Below, in pieces: positions 23,402 through 32,995 of a DNA stretch of 64,000 nucleotides. The notes beneath the pieces are model-generated. The model saw only the letters and a program-made list of their open reading frames with translations, was not told where the DNA came from and searched no databases. The DNA comes from Dysgonomonas gadei ATCC BAA-286 (lineage in GTDB: Bacteria; Bacteroidota; Bacteroidia; Bacteroidales; Dysgonomonadaceae), in the NCBI RefSeq assembly GCF_000213555.1, contig NZ_GL891985.1, positions 56,533 to 120,532 of the forward strand, read 5' to 3'. Within the stretch, counting starts at the first letter, position 1. Each line of letters begins with the position of its first letter. A program made the translations under genes and the position numbers.

Positions 23402-26227
23402 ATGCTACCTGCTAATTATCAGCAATTAAGAGACGAATTATCAAAGACAATCCCTGTCAAACGCATTATTACAAATCCGTTGCAATTGTTAGCTTACGGG
23501 ACAGACGCCAGTTTTTACCGCCTGATTCCGAAAATAGTAGTACAAGTACATACCGAAGAGGAAGCCGTAGAGGTAATCCGCCAAACCGGACGTTTGAATC
23601 TTCCCGTAACATACCGGGCGGCAGGCACAAGCCTTTCCGGACAGGCAATTTCCGATTCCGTGCTTATGGTAGCGACTCACGAATGGCGCAAATATACCAT
23701 CCTGGATGATGACGGTATGAAGATCAGGCTGCAACCGGGAATCACCGGTGCAAGAGCCAATATCTACCTGCAACCGTTCGGTCGGAAAATCGGTCCCGAC
23801 CCTGCCTCAATAAATGCAGCCATGATTGGTGGAATAGCCGCCAACAATGCCAGTGGAATGTGTTGCGGCACGGCCCAGAACTCATATAAAACAATTGCCG
23901 ACATCCGTATCGTTCTTTACGATGGCACCGTCCTCGATACATCGGACGAGGAAAATAAAAAAGCATTCAAAGCAAAGCATCCCGGCATAATAAAGGAGAT
24001 AGAACAGTTAAGGGACGACATTAAGTCTGATACTGTTTTGAATGAACGCATCAGGCGTAAATTCAAGATTAAAAATACAACCGGCTACAGCATTAACGCT
24101 CTGGTAGACTATCAAGACCCTTTCGATATCGTCAAACACCTCATGATAGGCTCGGAAGGGACACTTGCCTTTATTTCCGATATCACCTATCATACCGTTA
24201 CCGACGAGAAATACAAGGCTTGTGCCCTGATGATATTCGAAACCATCGAACTGGCATGTGAAGCTGTTCCGCTTTTGCGTGAAAGCCCTGTTTCAGCTGT
24301 AGAATTACTGGATAGGGATTCTATCCGTTCGGTGGAAGATGATCCAGATGCTCCGGAATATTTCCGTACTATGCCCGAAACCGCTTGCGTGCTGCTGGTA
24401 GAAATACAGGCGAACGAAAAAGCGGATATGGATGCCCGAGAAACCGCTGTGCGAAAGGCTGTACAAACGATCCCTACCATACAACCATACAGATTTACTT
24501 CGGACCCGAAAGAATATAATTTCAACTGGAAAGCCCGTAAAGGACTGCTTTCCTCAGTAGGAGGTCTTCGAAAGACAGGAACTACATGTATTATCGAAGA
24601 TGTGGCTTTTCCTGTTCCCCGTCTGGCGGAAGCATGTATTGCCCTGAAGGCCCTGTTCAAAAAATATGAATACCATGACGCGGTACTTTTCGGACATGCG
24701 CTGGAAGGCAACCTGCACCTGAATTTCTCGCAGGATTTCAGTACCCCGAGCGAAGTGCAACGCTATGCCGACATGATGGATGAACTCGCGGATATTGTTG
24801 TCAACAAGTTTGACGGCTCACTCAAAGCCGAACATGGAACAGGCCGTAATATGGCGCCTTTTGTGGAGAAAGAATGGGGCGAAGCCGCCTACAAGATAAT
24901 GCTCCGCATAAAGAAAATATTCGATCCTTACCACCTCATCAACCCGGGTGTGGTGATCAATGAGAATCCGAAGATACATCTCGAGAACCTGAAACCGTTA
25001 CCTGCCGTAAATGAAATTGTAGACAAATGTATGGAATGCGGTTTCTGCGAACCTAACTGCGTCTCCGAAGGCCTGACCTTATCGCCCCGTCAGCGTATTG
25101 TCATAGCCCGGGAGATTTCAAGGCTGAAAACACAGGGAGAAAACCCGGCACGGCTGAAACAGATGTTGCACGACGCGAAATATTATTCGGACGAAACCTG
25201 TGCAACCGATGGCCTTTGCGGGCTGATATGCCCTGTAAAGATAGATACGGGCAAATTTATAAAGGACCTGCGGCACAATGAGACATCAGATACAGCCAAA
25301 AGTATCGCTTCATATATAGGTAATCGTATGGCAGGAACCACTTCTCTGATGCGGGGCGGACTCAACTTCGTACATGCTTTCCATACTATATTGGGAGATA
25401 CGCTGATGGGAGGCATTGCATCCGCAATGAGAACCGCATCATTCAAGACCATTCCAAAATGGAACAGTGATATGCCGAAGGGCGCGCACAAGATAAAGGA
25501 CAGTGTAGTTAACAAGGGGCAGACCGATAAAGTGGTTTATTTTCCATCCTGTATCAATCGATCGATGGGTAAATCGAACGGCTATGAGAAAGGGGATGTG
25601 GAACTTACTCAAAAGACCAAAGAGCTACTCCAGCGTGCAGGCTTTACCATCATCTATCCCGAAGGCATCAACCATCTGTGCTGCGGTATGGCATTTAGCA
25701 GTAAAGGGTTGAAAGAGGAAGGCGCACGTAAATCGAAGGAACTCGAAGACGCATTATACAAAGCGTCTGAAGGAGGTAAATACCCGGTGCTGTTCGATAT
25801 GAGCCCGTGTTTCTATACTTTCCATGAAGCCTATACGAATAAAGACCTTCAGCTATACGACCCCATAGAGTTTATGATCGACTTTGTAATGCCTAAGCTA
25901 CAAGTTAATAACCCACGGGAGGTAGTAACTGTATTTCCGGTCTGCTCTGTTAAGAAAATCGGCATGGAACAAAAGTTGCTGCAACTTGCTAAAATGTGTT
26001 CGAAAGAGGTTGCCTTTGTAGAAAGTAACTGCTGTGGATTTGCCGGAGACAGAGGGTTTACTTATCCCGAACTGAACAAGCACGGGTTAAGGCATCTGTC
26101 CGAACAGGTTCCTGCCGACTGTAAAGACGGGTATTCTACCAGCCGCACCTGCGAAATAGGAATGAGTGAATACAGCGACATCAATTTCAAATCTATTTTT
26201 TATCTGATAGATGAAGTGACACGCTGA
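23402..26227 (+). CDS. FAD-linked oxidase / 4Fe-4S / CCG-domain oxidoreductase (D-2-hydroxyacid dehydrogenase type)
   Basis: This 941-residue fusion has an N-terminal FAD_binding_4 domain with TYRAAGTSLSGQAI and GPDPASINAAMIGG (covalent or tight FAD). Next is an FAD-oxidase C domain with VLFGHALEGNLHLNFS and EHGTGRNMAPFVEKEWG. Two ferredoxin-like clusters follow (CMECGFCEPNC, about 545-555, and CATDGLCGLICPVKIDTG, about 599-616). The C-terminal part has two CCG cysteine-rich motifs (CCGMAFSSKG and CCGFAGDRG). The architecture is that of quinone-linked D-lactate/2-hydroxyglutarate/glycolate dehydrogenases; substrate undetermined. It is followed after 53 bases by an oxidoreductase gene and may share its transcript. 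Confidence 0.9.
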   Translation: MLPANYQQLRDELSKTIPVKRIITNPLQLLAYGTDASFYRLIPKIVVQVHTEEEAVEVIRQTGRLNLPVTYRAAGTSLSGQAISDSVLMVATHEWRKYTILDDDGMKIRLQPGITGARANIYLQPFGRKIGPDPASINAAMIGGIAANNASGMCCGTAQNSYKTIADIRIVLYDGTVLDTSDEENKKAFKAKHPGIIKEIEQLRDDIKSDTVLNERIRRKFKIKNTTGYSINALVDYQDPFDIVKHLMIGSEGTLAFISDITYHTVTDEKYKACALMIFETIELACEAVPLLRESPVSAVELLDRDSIRSVEDDPDAPEYFRTMPETACVLLVEIQANEKADMDARETAVRKAVQTIPTIQPYRFTSDPKEYNFNWKARKGLLSSVGGLRKTGTTCIIEDVAFPVPRLAEACIALKALFKKYEYHDAVLFGHALEGNLHLNFSQDFSTPSEVQRYADMMDELADIVVNKFDGSLKAEHGTGRNMAPFVEKEWGEAAYKIMLRIKKIFDPYHLINPGVVINENPKIHLENLKPLPAVNEIVDKCMECGFCEPNCVSEGLTLSPRQRIVIAREISRLKTQGENPARLKQMLHDAKYYSDETCATDGLCGLICPVKIDTGKFIKDLRHNETSDTAKSIASYIGNRMAGTTSLMRGGLNFVHAFHTILGDTLMGGIASAMRTASFKTIPKWNSDMPKGAHKIKDSVVNKGQTDKVVYFPSCINRSMGKSNGYEKGDVELTQKTKELLQRAGFTIIYPEGINHLCCGMAFSSKGLKEEGARKSKELEDALYKASEGGKYPVLFDMSPCFYTFHEAYTNKDLQLYDPIEFMIDFVMPKLQVNNPREVVTVFPVCSVKKIGMEQKLLQLAKMCSKEVAFVESNCCGFAGDRGFTYPELNKHGLRHLSEQVPADCKDGYSTSRTCEIGMSEYSDINFKSIFYLIDEVTR

Positions 26228-26280
26228 AAAGCGTTTTCAAATGTCTCAATATTAATTACCGCAATCTAAATACCTAGATC

Positions 26281-27435
26281 ATGGAACGAAAAATAAGAAT
26301 GGGAATGATTGGTGGAGGAGAAGGTTCCTTCATCGGTCCTGTACATCGTATCGCCGCCTTTCTCGATGGACAAATCGAGTTGGTATGCGGATGCTTTAGC
26401 TCATCCTTCGAAAACACGAAAACTACGGCCCGTGCTTTATTTATTCCTGAGAACCGGGCATACCGGACATTTACTGAGATGATAGAGAAAGAGGCTTTAC
26501 TTCCCGAAGGAGAGCGGATGGATTTTGTGGCTATCGTAACACCTAACGACTTACATTTCGAACCTGCGATGCTCGCTCTCAACAATGGATTCCATGTAGT
26601 ATTGGATAAGCCTATGACTTTCACTTTAGAAGAGGCGTATCAGCTGCGAGACAAGGTTAAGGAAACAGGACTTTTATTCGCACTTACACACACATACACC
26701 GGGTATCCGATGATAAAAGAATCACGTCACCGTGTACGTAGAGGAGATTTAGGAAAGATACGCAGGATATATGTGGAGTACCCGCAAGGATGGTTGTCTA
26801 ACGATATTGCCGGAGAAAATAAACAGGCTGCATGGAGAGTAGACCCCCGGCGGGCCGGTAAGGGTGGTTGTATGGGGGATATAGGAGTACATGCTTACAA
26901 TCTGGCCGAATATATTTCAGGCCTGGAAGTAGATGAATTATGTGCCGAGCTAAACTCATTCGTTCCTAATCGTATATTAGATGACGACGGGGTTGTTATG
27001 ATCCGCTACAAAGGCGGAGCTAAAGGTATGCTGGCTGCCTCCCAAATAGCTATAGGAGAAGAGAACGACCTTACAATCCGTATTTACGGAGAAAAAGGCG
27101 GCTTATCGTGGCGACAGGAAGAGCCGAATACCATAATCCTTAAATGGGCCGATAAGCCGAATGAAATAATCCGTACGGGATCGGGCTATATGTCATCCCT
27201 CTCACAACATAATACACGTGTTCCCGGAGGTCATCCCGAAGGCTATATAGAAGCATTCGCTAATATTTACCGGAACTTTGCGCTGGCTTTAGACTGTATT
27301 CTGAAAGGGAATGAGCCAAAACCTGAATATCTTGATTTTCCCACCGTAAAAGACGGGGTGAGAGGTATGCAGTTTATAGAAACCGTTGTAGCATCATCAG
27401 AAAGTGAAGATAAGTGGATAAAGATGATTGAGTAG
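26281..27435 (+). CDS. Gfo/Idh/MocA family oxidoreductase
   Basis: This 384-residue NAD(P)-dependent dehydrogenase opens with a Rossmann dinucleotide motif, GMIGGGEGSFIGPVHR. VVLDKPMTF (about 115-123) is the conserved EKP-type lysine segment, here DKP. GGCMGDIGVHAYNLAEY (about 197-213) carries the catalytic Asp and His. These enzymes oxidise or epimerise sugars, inositols or their derivatives; the substrate cannot be read. Cytosolic, no signal peptide. It lies downstream of the FAD/Fe-S enzyme in the same direction. Confidence 0.87.
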   Translation: MERKIRMGMIGGGEGSFIGPVHRIAAFLDGQIELVCGCFSSSFENTKTTARALFIPENRAYRTFTEMIEKEALLPEGERMDFVAIVTPNDLHFEPAMLALNNGFHVVLDKPMTFTLEEAYQLRDKVKETGLLFALTHTYTGYPMIKESRHRVRRGDLGKIRRIYVEYPQGWLSNDIAGENKQAAWRVDPRRAGKGGCMGDIGVHAYNLAEYISGLEVDELCAELNSFVPNRILDDDGVVMIRYKGGAKGMLAASQIAIGEENDLTIRIYGEKGGLSWRQEEPNTIILKWADKPNEIIRTGSGYMSSLSQHNTRVPGGHPEGYIEAFANIYRNFALALDCILKGNEPKPEYLDFPTVKDGVRGMQFIETVVASSESEDKWIKMIE

Positions 27436-27558
27436 ACCTGACCTTTGATTAACATATAAATGACTATTTAATGTACTCCTACATGAACCTTTCTTTTTTC
27501 TAAATGTTAAATTATTAGTAAAAAGTGATTGTAATTATCATAATTTAGAAAATGTATA

Positions 27559-27566
27559 TAATTTTG
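27559..27566 (+). promoter_or_regulatory. Candidate -7 box of the export operon
   Basis: TAATTTTG about 50 bases before the tolC-like ATG fits TAnnTTTG; no clear TTG partner at the usual distance. Confidence 0.4.
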
Positions 27567-27614
27567 CAAATAGTTGCATAGACAATCAATAATTGATTTA
27601 TTAGAATAACCAAT

Positions 27615-29006
27615 ATGATTAAAAAAAGTTGTGGGGCGATTCTCCTTATTATATTCGTTTTCAACACAAACGTTGCTGCACAGCAACTTCTTAGTCTGGA
27701 GCAATGCCGCCAATTGGCAATAGAAAACAATAAGGCATTGAAAATAGCATCGGAGCAGGAAAAGATTGCATATTACAATAAGAAAGACGCATTAACCAAA
27801 TTCTTTCCGGAAATACAATTTCTGGGAGGGTACATGCATAACCAGAAAAATCTGCATCTGATCTCATCTTCTGCTATACCCAGCGCAATCCCTTTACCTG
27901 TACCTATTGGAGAAATATCTTCCATCCCTATTCCTGATAACATAAGGGATGGCATCTGGAAGATGGGAGAAGTAGATATAAAAAACATTTGGGCAGGAGG
28001 CTTCAACCTTACCCAACCGATATTTATGGGTGGAAAAATAATCGCTTATAACGATTTGCGCTCCTACGCCGAAGAACTTGCCAAAACAATGAAAGAAACC
28101 CAGATGACAGATGTAATCGTAGAGGTGGATAATGCATACTGGCAGGTAGTATCGGTTGCAAATAAAAGAAATTTAGCCGGGGCCTATGTGGAACTGATGA
28201 AAAAAATGGACTCAGATATCTCAGCTATGGAGCAAGAGGGTGTTGTTACCAAGGCCGACCGCTTATCCGTAAATGTAAAACTGAACGAGGCAGAAATGAC
28301 GCTCACCAAAGCGGAAAATGGGCTTAGCCTGGCCAAAATGCTGCTAACCCAAATATGCGGATTGGAAATCAGCGATGAAATCACGCTGCAAGATGAAAAT
28401 CTCGATAATCTGATTATCAATGGAGAGAATGAGATGATGCCTAACGTAGATGAAGCATTAACCAACAGGACTGAAATAAGAAGTCTGGAACTGGCCACAA
28501 AAATATATGGCAAACAGGAAAAGATAGCGCAGGCCGACTTTATGCCGAACCTGGCTTTTACAGCCAATTACCTCTGGACAAATCCGAATTTATTTGATGG
28601 TTTTGAGAAAAAATTCGGGGGTATGTGGAATGTCGGAGTAGTACTAAAAGTGCCTCTGAATTTTGTTTCCAGTTCAGCAAAATTAAATGCAGCAAAAGCT
28701 GAAACCCGCATTAAACGATTTGAACTGGCTGAAGCAAAAGAGAAAATCACATTACAGATAAACCAGTCCGTATATAAGCTAAACGAAGCAAATAAGAAAC
28801 TGGCATCTACACAAAAAAACACTGAAAAAGCCGATGAAAACCTGCGATATGCTAATGTAGGGTTCGAAGAAGGTGTTATTGCGGCATCCGATGTAATGGC
28901 AGCGCATACAGCGTGGCTCGCGGCCCATTCCGATAAGATAGATGCACAAATAGATATAATTCTCTGCAAAATATATCTGAATAAAGCATTAGGCCGTAAG
29001 TTCTAA
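27615..29006 (+). CDS. TolC-family outer membrane efflux protein
   Basis: This 463-residue protein has a signal peptide (cleavage about residue 24, VAAQQ). It contains two outer-membrane-efflux-protein repeats rich in long amphipathic helices (for example about 160-235 and 370-455), with beta-segments such as FSLTQPIFMGGKI-like residues 130-142 and VGVVLKVPLNF. It forms the outer-membrane channel of a tripartite exporter. It is the first gene of a four-gene operon and is followed after 35 bases by the membrane fusion subunit. Confidence 0.9.
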   Translation: MIKKSCGAILLIIFVFNTNVAAQQLLSLEQCRQLAIENNKALKIASEQEKIAYYNKKDALTKFFPEIQFLGGYMHNQKNLHLISSSAIPSAIPLPVPIGEISSIPIPDNIRDGIWKMGEVDIKNIWAGGFNLTQPIFMGGKIIAYNDLRSYAEELAKTMKETQMTDVIVEVDNAYWQVVSVANKRNLAGAYVELMKKMDSDISAMEQEGVVTKADRLSVNVKLNEAEMTLTKAENGLSLAKMLLTQICGLEISDEITLQDENLDNLIINGENEMMPNVDEALTNRTEIRSLELATKIYGKQEKIAQADFMPNLAFTANYLWTNPNLFDGFEKKFGGMWNVGVVLKVPLNFVSSSAKLNAAKAETRIKRFELAEAKEKITLQINQSVYKLNEANKKLASTQKNTEKADENLRYANVGFEEGVIAASDVMAAHTAWLAAHSDKIDAQIDIILCKIYLNKALGRKF

Positions 29007-29041
29007 ATAAAGAATTAAAAAATCTCCAACTATTAAAAAAT

Positions 29042-30034
29042 ATGGATACAGAAAACAAAAAATCAGGATCGAAACTTATACCTATACTGGTTTTCGCAAC
29101 AATAATCATTGTAGTGGGCCTTTATGGCTTCTTTTTCCTGAATCAGGAAGATAATATCATACAAGGAGAGGCCGATGTTACAGAGGTCCGTATATCCAGC
29201 AAAGTACCCGGACGTATCTCCCGATACCTCGTAGACGAAGGTAGCTTCGTAAAAAAAGGAGATACACTGGCTATACTTAGCATCCCGGATATAGATGCCA
29301 AACTGGCTCAGGCCAGCGCAGCCGAACAGGGTGCGGCCGCGCAGAACCAGAAAGCCATAAAAGGCGCACGTGTGGAGCAGATTCAAGGTGCATACGAAAT
29401 GTGGCAAAAAGCCAAAGTGGGTGTAGACATAGCCCAGAAGTCGTTCACGAGAGTACAAAATCTATATAACAAAGGAGTAGTAACGGCACAGAAACGCGAC
29501 GAAGTAGAAGCTCAGCTAAATGCTGCCATCGCTACGGAAAAAGCTGCGAAATCACAGTATGACATGGCTGTGAATGGAGCTGAAAGAGAAGACAAAGAAG
29601 CAGCTCTGGCTTTATTAGAGAGGGCAAAAGGTGCAGTTGCAGAAGTAGCTTCATACATATCGGAAAGCTTCCTTATATCACCGACTGACGGAAAAGTAAC
29701 TGAGAAATTCCCTAATGAAGGCGAACTTGTAGGTACAGGAGCCCCAATAATGAATGTAGCCAAACTGGATGACAAATGGGGTTCATTTAATATCCGCGAA
29801 GACCGTCTAAAAGATTATAAAGACTTGGGTAAAACATTTAAAGCGTATGTACCGGCACTGGATCAGGAAGTAGAGATGACCGTCTACTACGTTAAAGACC
29901 TCGGCTCATATGCTGCGTGGAAGGCTACAAAGACAACGGGACAATACGACCGTAAAACGTTTGAAGTAAAGGCCCGTTTCAATGACAAATCGATAGATGT
30001 GCTTCCTGGAATGTCCCTGATCATAAAAGAATAA
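29042..30034 (+). CDS. HlyD-family membrane fusion protein
   Basis: This 330-residue protein has a single N-terminal transmembrane helix (about 14-34). A biotinyl-lipoyl-like half motif (VRISSKVPGRISRYLVDEGS, about 47-66) is followed by a long alpha-hairpin (about 85-205) and a beta-barrel domain with the second lipoyl half (FLISPTDGKVTEKFPNEGE). This is the periplasmic adaptor that joins the inner-membrane permeases to the TolC-like channel. It is similar in plan to YhiI/EmrA adaptors of operons with ABC-2 permeases. It is 35 bases after tolC and 35 before the first permease. Confidence 0.9.
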   Translation: MDTENKKSGSKLIPILVFATIIIVVGLYGFFFLNQEDNIIQGEADVTEVRISSKVPGRISRYLVDEGSFVKKGDTLAILSIPDIDAKLAQASAAEQGAAAQNQKAIKGARVEQIQGAYEMWQKAKVGVDIAQKSFTRVQNLYNKGVVTAQKRDEVEAQLNAAIATEKAAKSQYDMAVNGAEREDKEAALALLERAKGAVAEVASYISESFLISPTDGKVTEKFPNEGELVGTGAPIMNVAKLDDKWGSFNIREDRLKDYKDLGKTFKAYVPALDQEVEMTVYYVKDLGSYAAWKATKTTGQYDRKTFEVKARFNDKSIDVLPGMSLIIKE

Positions 30035-30069
30035 GAATAATAAACAATCTGCAACCCGTAACTAGATAG

Positions 30070-31239
30070 ATGACCAAAGAAACCGGCATATTCGCAATAT
30101 TCAAAAGGGAATGGTTGCGCATCTCCTCTTCCAAAATATGTATCTGGGGGATATTTGTCGCACCCTTACTATCCATGATTATACTGCTGTGGATGATGAG
30201 CAGCGGACTGCCGTCACGCATTCCCATTGCGGTTGTAGATCTCGACAACACAACCACCACACGTACACTGATTCGCCAGCTCGACGCTTTCGAGAAAACA
30301 GATATCAAGTACAAAAGTCTTTCTTTCAGGGAAGCAAGACAGCAGATGGAGCGGATGGAAATATATGCAATATTGACCATCCCAAAAGATTTTACAAAAG
30401 ACGCCATATCGGGGAACCGCCCTAAACTTGTTTATTATACGAACAATGCATTCCTTATATCCGGCTCTCTCCTGTTTCAGGACTTAAAGACGATATCCAC
30501 ACTGGCCTCAGCAGCCGTAGGACTGCAAACCGCCGAAGCAAAGGGCTTTACGGAAAACCAGATAATGCCGATACTACAACCGATAACAATAGATGCGCAC
30601 CCCTTGGGTAACCCTTGGCTCAACTATTCGGTTTATCTGAATAATATATTGATGCCCGGAATACTACAACTTATTATACTGATGTTTACAGTATCCTGTT
30701 TCGGTTCGGAAATAAAAGCGGGTAGCGGACGTAATCTGATGGCAATGGGAGACAACTCGATATTAAAGGTAATCGTTGGAAAATTATTGCCATATACCAT
30801 TATCTATACGGGCATTGCGTTCTTTTTCATATCGATATTCTATTATATCAATAAGTTCCCACTGCATAGCGGATTCTGGCCAATGTTCCTGGATTATCTC
30901 TGCCTTATTCTGGCAGCGCAGGGAATGGGCGTTATCCTGCTGGGTATATTCCGCAACTATCGCTTGTCTTTAAGCATTGCAAGCCTTATAGGAATGGTAT
31001 CGTTCTCTATCACCGGATTTTCATTTTCCACGTTGGCGATGGATGGTAGTTTAAGTGCGTTGAGTAACTTTTTCCCTCTGCGTCATTTCTTCCTCATATA
31101 TGTAGACCAGGCACTCAATGGTATCCCTGTAGGATATTCTATGTATCAGTATGCAGCCTTACTCGCATTTGTACTGCTTGCAACCTTTTTCTTCGGTGTG
31201 ATCAGAAAAATGCTGACGGATAATATTTATGAAGAATAA
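30070..31239 (+). CDS. ABC-2 type transporter permease, first subunit
   Basis: This 389-residue protein has one N-terminal helix (about 23-43), a large extracytoplasmic domain (about 45-175: IPIAVVDLDNTTTTRTLIRQ, then QQMERMEIYAILTIPKDF) and about five to six C-terminal helices. This is the ABC2_membrane_3/YhhJ-like layout. It should form a heterodimeric inner-membrane pore with the next gene product. The start is 35 bases after the adaptor stop; 12 bases separate it from the second permease. No ATP-binding domain is fused. Confidence 0.87.
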   Translation: MTKETGIFAIFKREWLRISSSKICIWGIFVAPLLSMIILLWMMSSGLPSRIPIAVVDLDNTTTTRTLIRQLDAFEKTDIKYKSLSFREARQQMERMEIYAILTIPKDFTKDAISGNRPKLVYYTNNAFLISGSLLFQDLKTISTLASAAVGLQTAEAKGFTENQIMPILQPITIDAHPLGNPWLNYSVYLNNILMPGILQLIILMFTVSCFGSEIKAGSGRNLMAMGDNSILKVIVGKLLPYTIIYTGIAFFFISIFYYINKFPLHSGFWPMFLDYLCLILAAQGMGVILLGIFRNYRLSLSIASLIGMVSFSITGFSFSTLAMDGSLSALSNFFPLRHFFLIYVDQALNGIPVGYSMYQYAALLAFVLLATFFFGVIRKMLTDNIYEE

Positions 31240-31251
31240 ATCAGAAACAGC

Positions 31252-32448
31252 ATGAAGAAATTACTGCTCGATATATATTATGTTTGGATCAATGAACTAA
31301 AGGTTGTCTTCAAAGACGGAGCCGTCATACTCCTGTTCTTCATTGTGCCTCTCGCCTACCCTGTTTTATATAGTTTTATATATAATAATGAGACTGTGCA
31401 TGAAGTCAAAGTGGTAGTCGTAGACAATTCCAACTCTGCCCTATCCCGCGAATTCAAACGAAAAGTAGATGCTACAGCCGACGTGAAGATTATCGGATAT
31501 GCAACAGATATGGAAGAAGCCCGTGAAGCCATGAGAAAGAAAGAGGCATACGGTATCATGTATATCCCGAGAGATTTCAGCAAAAACATAAACACACAGC
31601 AACAAACACAGATCAGTGTATTCTCCGATATGAGCAGCCTGCTGTTTTATAAGGCTATGCTTTTAAGTGCAACAGAGGTATCCCTCGATATGGGAGCCGA
31701 TATACGGGTTGCAGAAACAGGCGGAGGAAGCCAGGAAGAAGATGCCGCAACACGTCAGACAGTAGAAAACCAGTGGGTAACGATGTATAATCCTCAAAAT
31801 GGCTTTGCCAGTTTCCTTGTTCCGGCGATCTTAATATTGATTATACAACAGACACTTATATTAGGCATAGCTACACTAGTTGGTACACACAACGACAGGA
31901 AGCGTTTTACGATTGCCTCTCATACAGCGCAAGGCAAAAGCGTTCACCCGGTAAAACTTACCATAGGGAAAGCTTTCTGCTATGCATCACTTTATATGCT
32001 TATATCTGTATGGGTACTGAGAGTCATACCTTATATTTTCAAATTCCCTCAGATAGGTGATCCCCTTACTATTGCAGCTTTTCTGATGCCTTTCCTGCTG
32101 GCTGCTACATTCTTTGCAATGACATTGTCATACTTCTGTTCTCAACGGGAGTTCGGTATGATGCTGTTTGTTTTCACCAGCGTACTTTTCATATTCATTT
32201 CGGGCATATCATGGCCCTGGACAGCTATCCCCGCACCTATAAAGGCAATTGCCTATATAGCTCCATCTACACCGGGTATTCACGGTTTTATAAAGATAAA
32301 TACAATGGGGGCGACATTAAGCGACGTCTGGTTCGAATATATCGCGTTGTGGATACAGGCCGGAATATATTGCATCACCGCAGTATTCATGTATAAGTGG
32401 TGGATACAAAATTACGACCCGGAATATAGGGGAATGGTTAGAAAATAA
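31252..32448 (+). CDS. ABC-2 type transporter permease, second subunit
   Basis: This 398-residue paralogue of the preceding gene has the same plan: one N-terminal helix (about 22-43), an extracytoplasmic domain (VKVVVVDNSNSALSREFKRK, then KKEAYGIMYIPRDFSKNI) and about six C-terminal helices with a SGISWPWTAIPAP loop. It pairs with the first permease. The operon ends here and contains no nucleotide-binding subunit, so ATPase activity must come from elsewhere if the system is a true ABC exporter. Substrate unknown. Confidence 0.87.
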   Translation: MKKLLLDIYYVWINELKVVFKDGAVILLFFIVPLAYPVLYSFIYNNETVHEVKVVVVDNSNSALSREFKRKVDATADVKIIGYATDMEEAREAMRKKEAYGIMYIPRDFSKNINTQQQTQISVFSDMSSLLFYKAMLLSATEVSLDMGADIRVAETGGGSQEEDAATRQTVENQWVTMYNPQNGFASFLVPAILILIIQQTLILGIATLVGTHNDRKRFTIASHTAQGKSVHPVKLTIGKAFCYASLYMLISVWVLRVIPYIFKFPQIGDPLTIAAFLMPFLLAATFFAMTLSYFCSQREFGMMLFVFTSVLFIFISGISWPWTAIPAPIKAIAYIAPSTPGIHGFIKINTMGATLSDVWFEYIALWIQAGIYCITAVFMYKWWIQNYDPEYRGMVRK

Positions 32449-32490
32449 TTTTTTGATTCCTCACTACCCGGTAGGAGTAAAATAGCATTC

Positions 32491-32787
32491 CTATTTCTTC
32501 CCAAACCATGAGGCTATTTTCTCATACCATTTTACCAAAAACAAGGTGGATTCGGGTATTTCATAATCTTCTTTCCGGGTAAAGCCGCCTTCAAGCAAAA
32601 GTTTGATTGCCTCTTCCGCATCCTCCTCTCTCACTTGTAGCTTTATCCCGCCTACGGCATAGGGATGAACCTGATTTATCAGCTCATCCTTCAGAAAACA
32701 ATAAATATCATTATCTTCTAAATATGATTTCGCGACAGCCAGTTCCCCCGGAATATTAGAAGTCTTTACAGTTATCATTTCGCCCAT
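32491..32787 (-). CDS. DUF2007-type small signalling-like protein, copy 1
   Basis: This 98-residue cytosolic protein starts MGEMITVKTSNIPGELAVAK and has the DUF2007 pattern: a beta-alpha-beta fold with YLEDNDIYCFLKDE, GGIKLQVREEDAEEAIKLL and a GFTRKEDYEI tail, plus an extra ~20-residue amphipathic C-terminus (LVKWYEKIASWFGKK). DUF2007 proteins are predicted signal-transducing or metal/ligand-sensing domains with no settled function. A second copy lies just beyond the catalase gene (34571-34807), in the same orientation, so the two bracket katA. Confidence 0.75.
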   Translation of the reverse strand: MGEMITVKTSNIPGELAVAKSYLEDNDIYCFLKDELINQVHPYAVGGIKLQVREEDAEEAIKLLLEGGFTRKEDYEIPESTLFLVKWYEKIASWFGKK

Positions 32788-32995
32788 AGTATCATACGAT
32801 TAGTTATTTTTAAAGATACATATAACCTATAATTTATCCAAGCCATCATCCGCCTTTCTTAAGCTCTGATCTGAAAATAGTACAACATCACCAAAACAAA
32901 ACACCGCTCTGATTGTTTTAATAATTAAGACTATCTATACACATCCGGATCAAACAGTTATTTGAACTTATATACCACTTTAAACACACTACATT

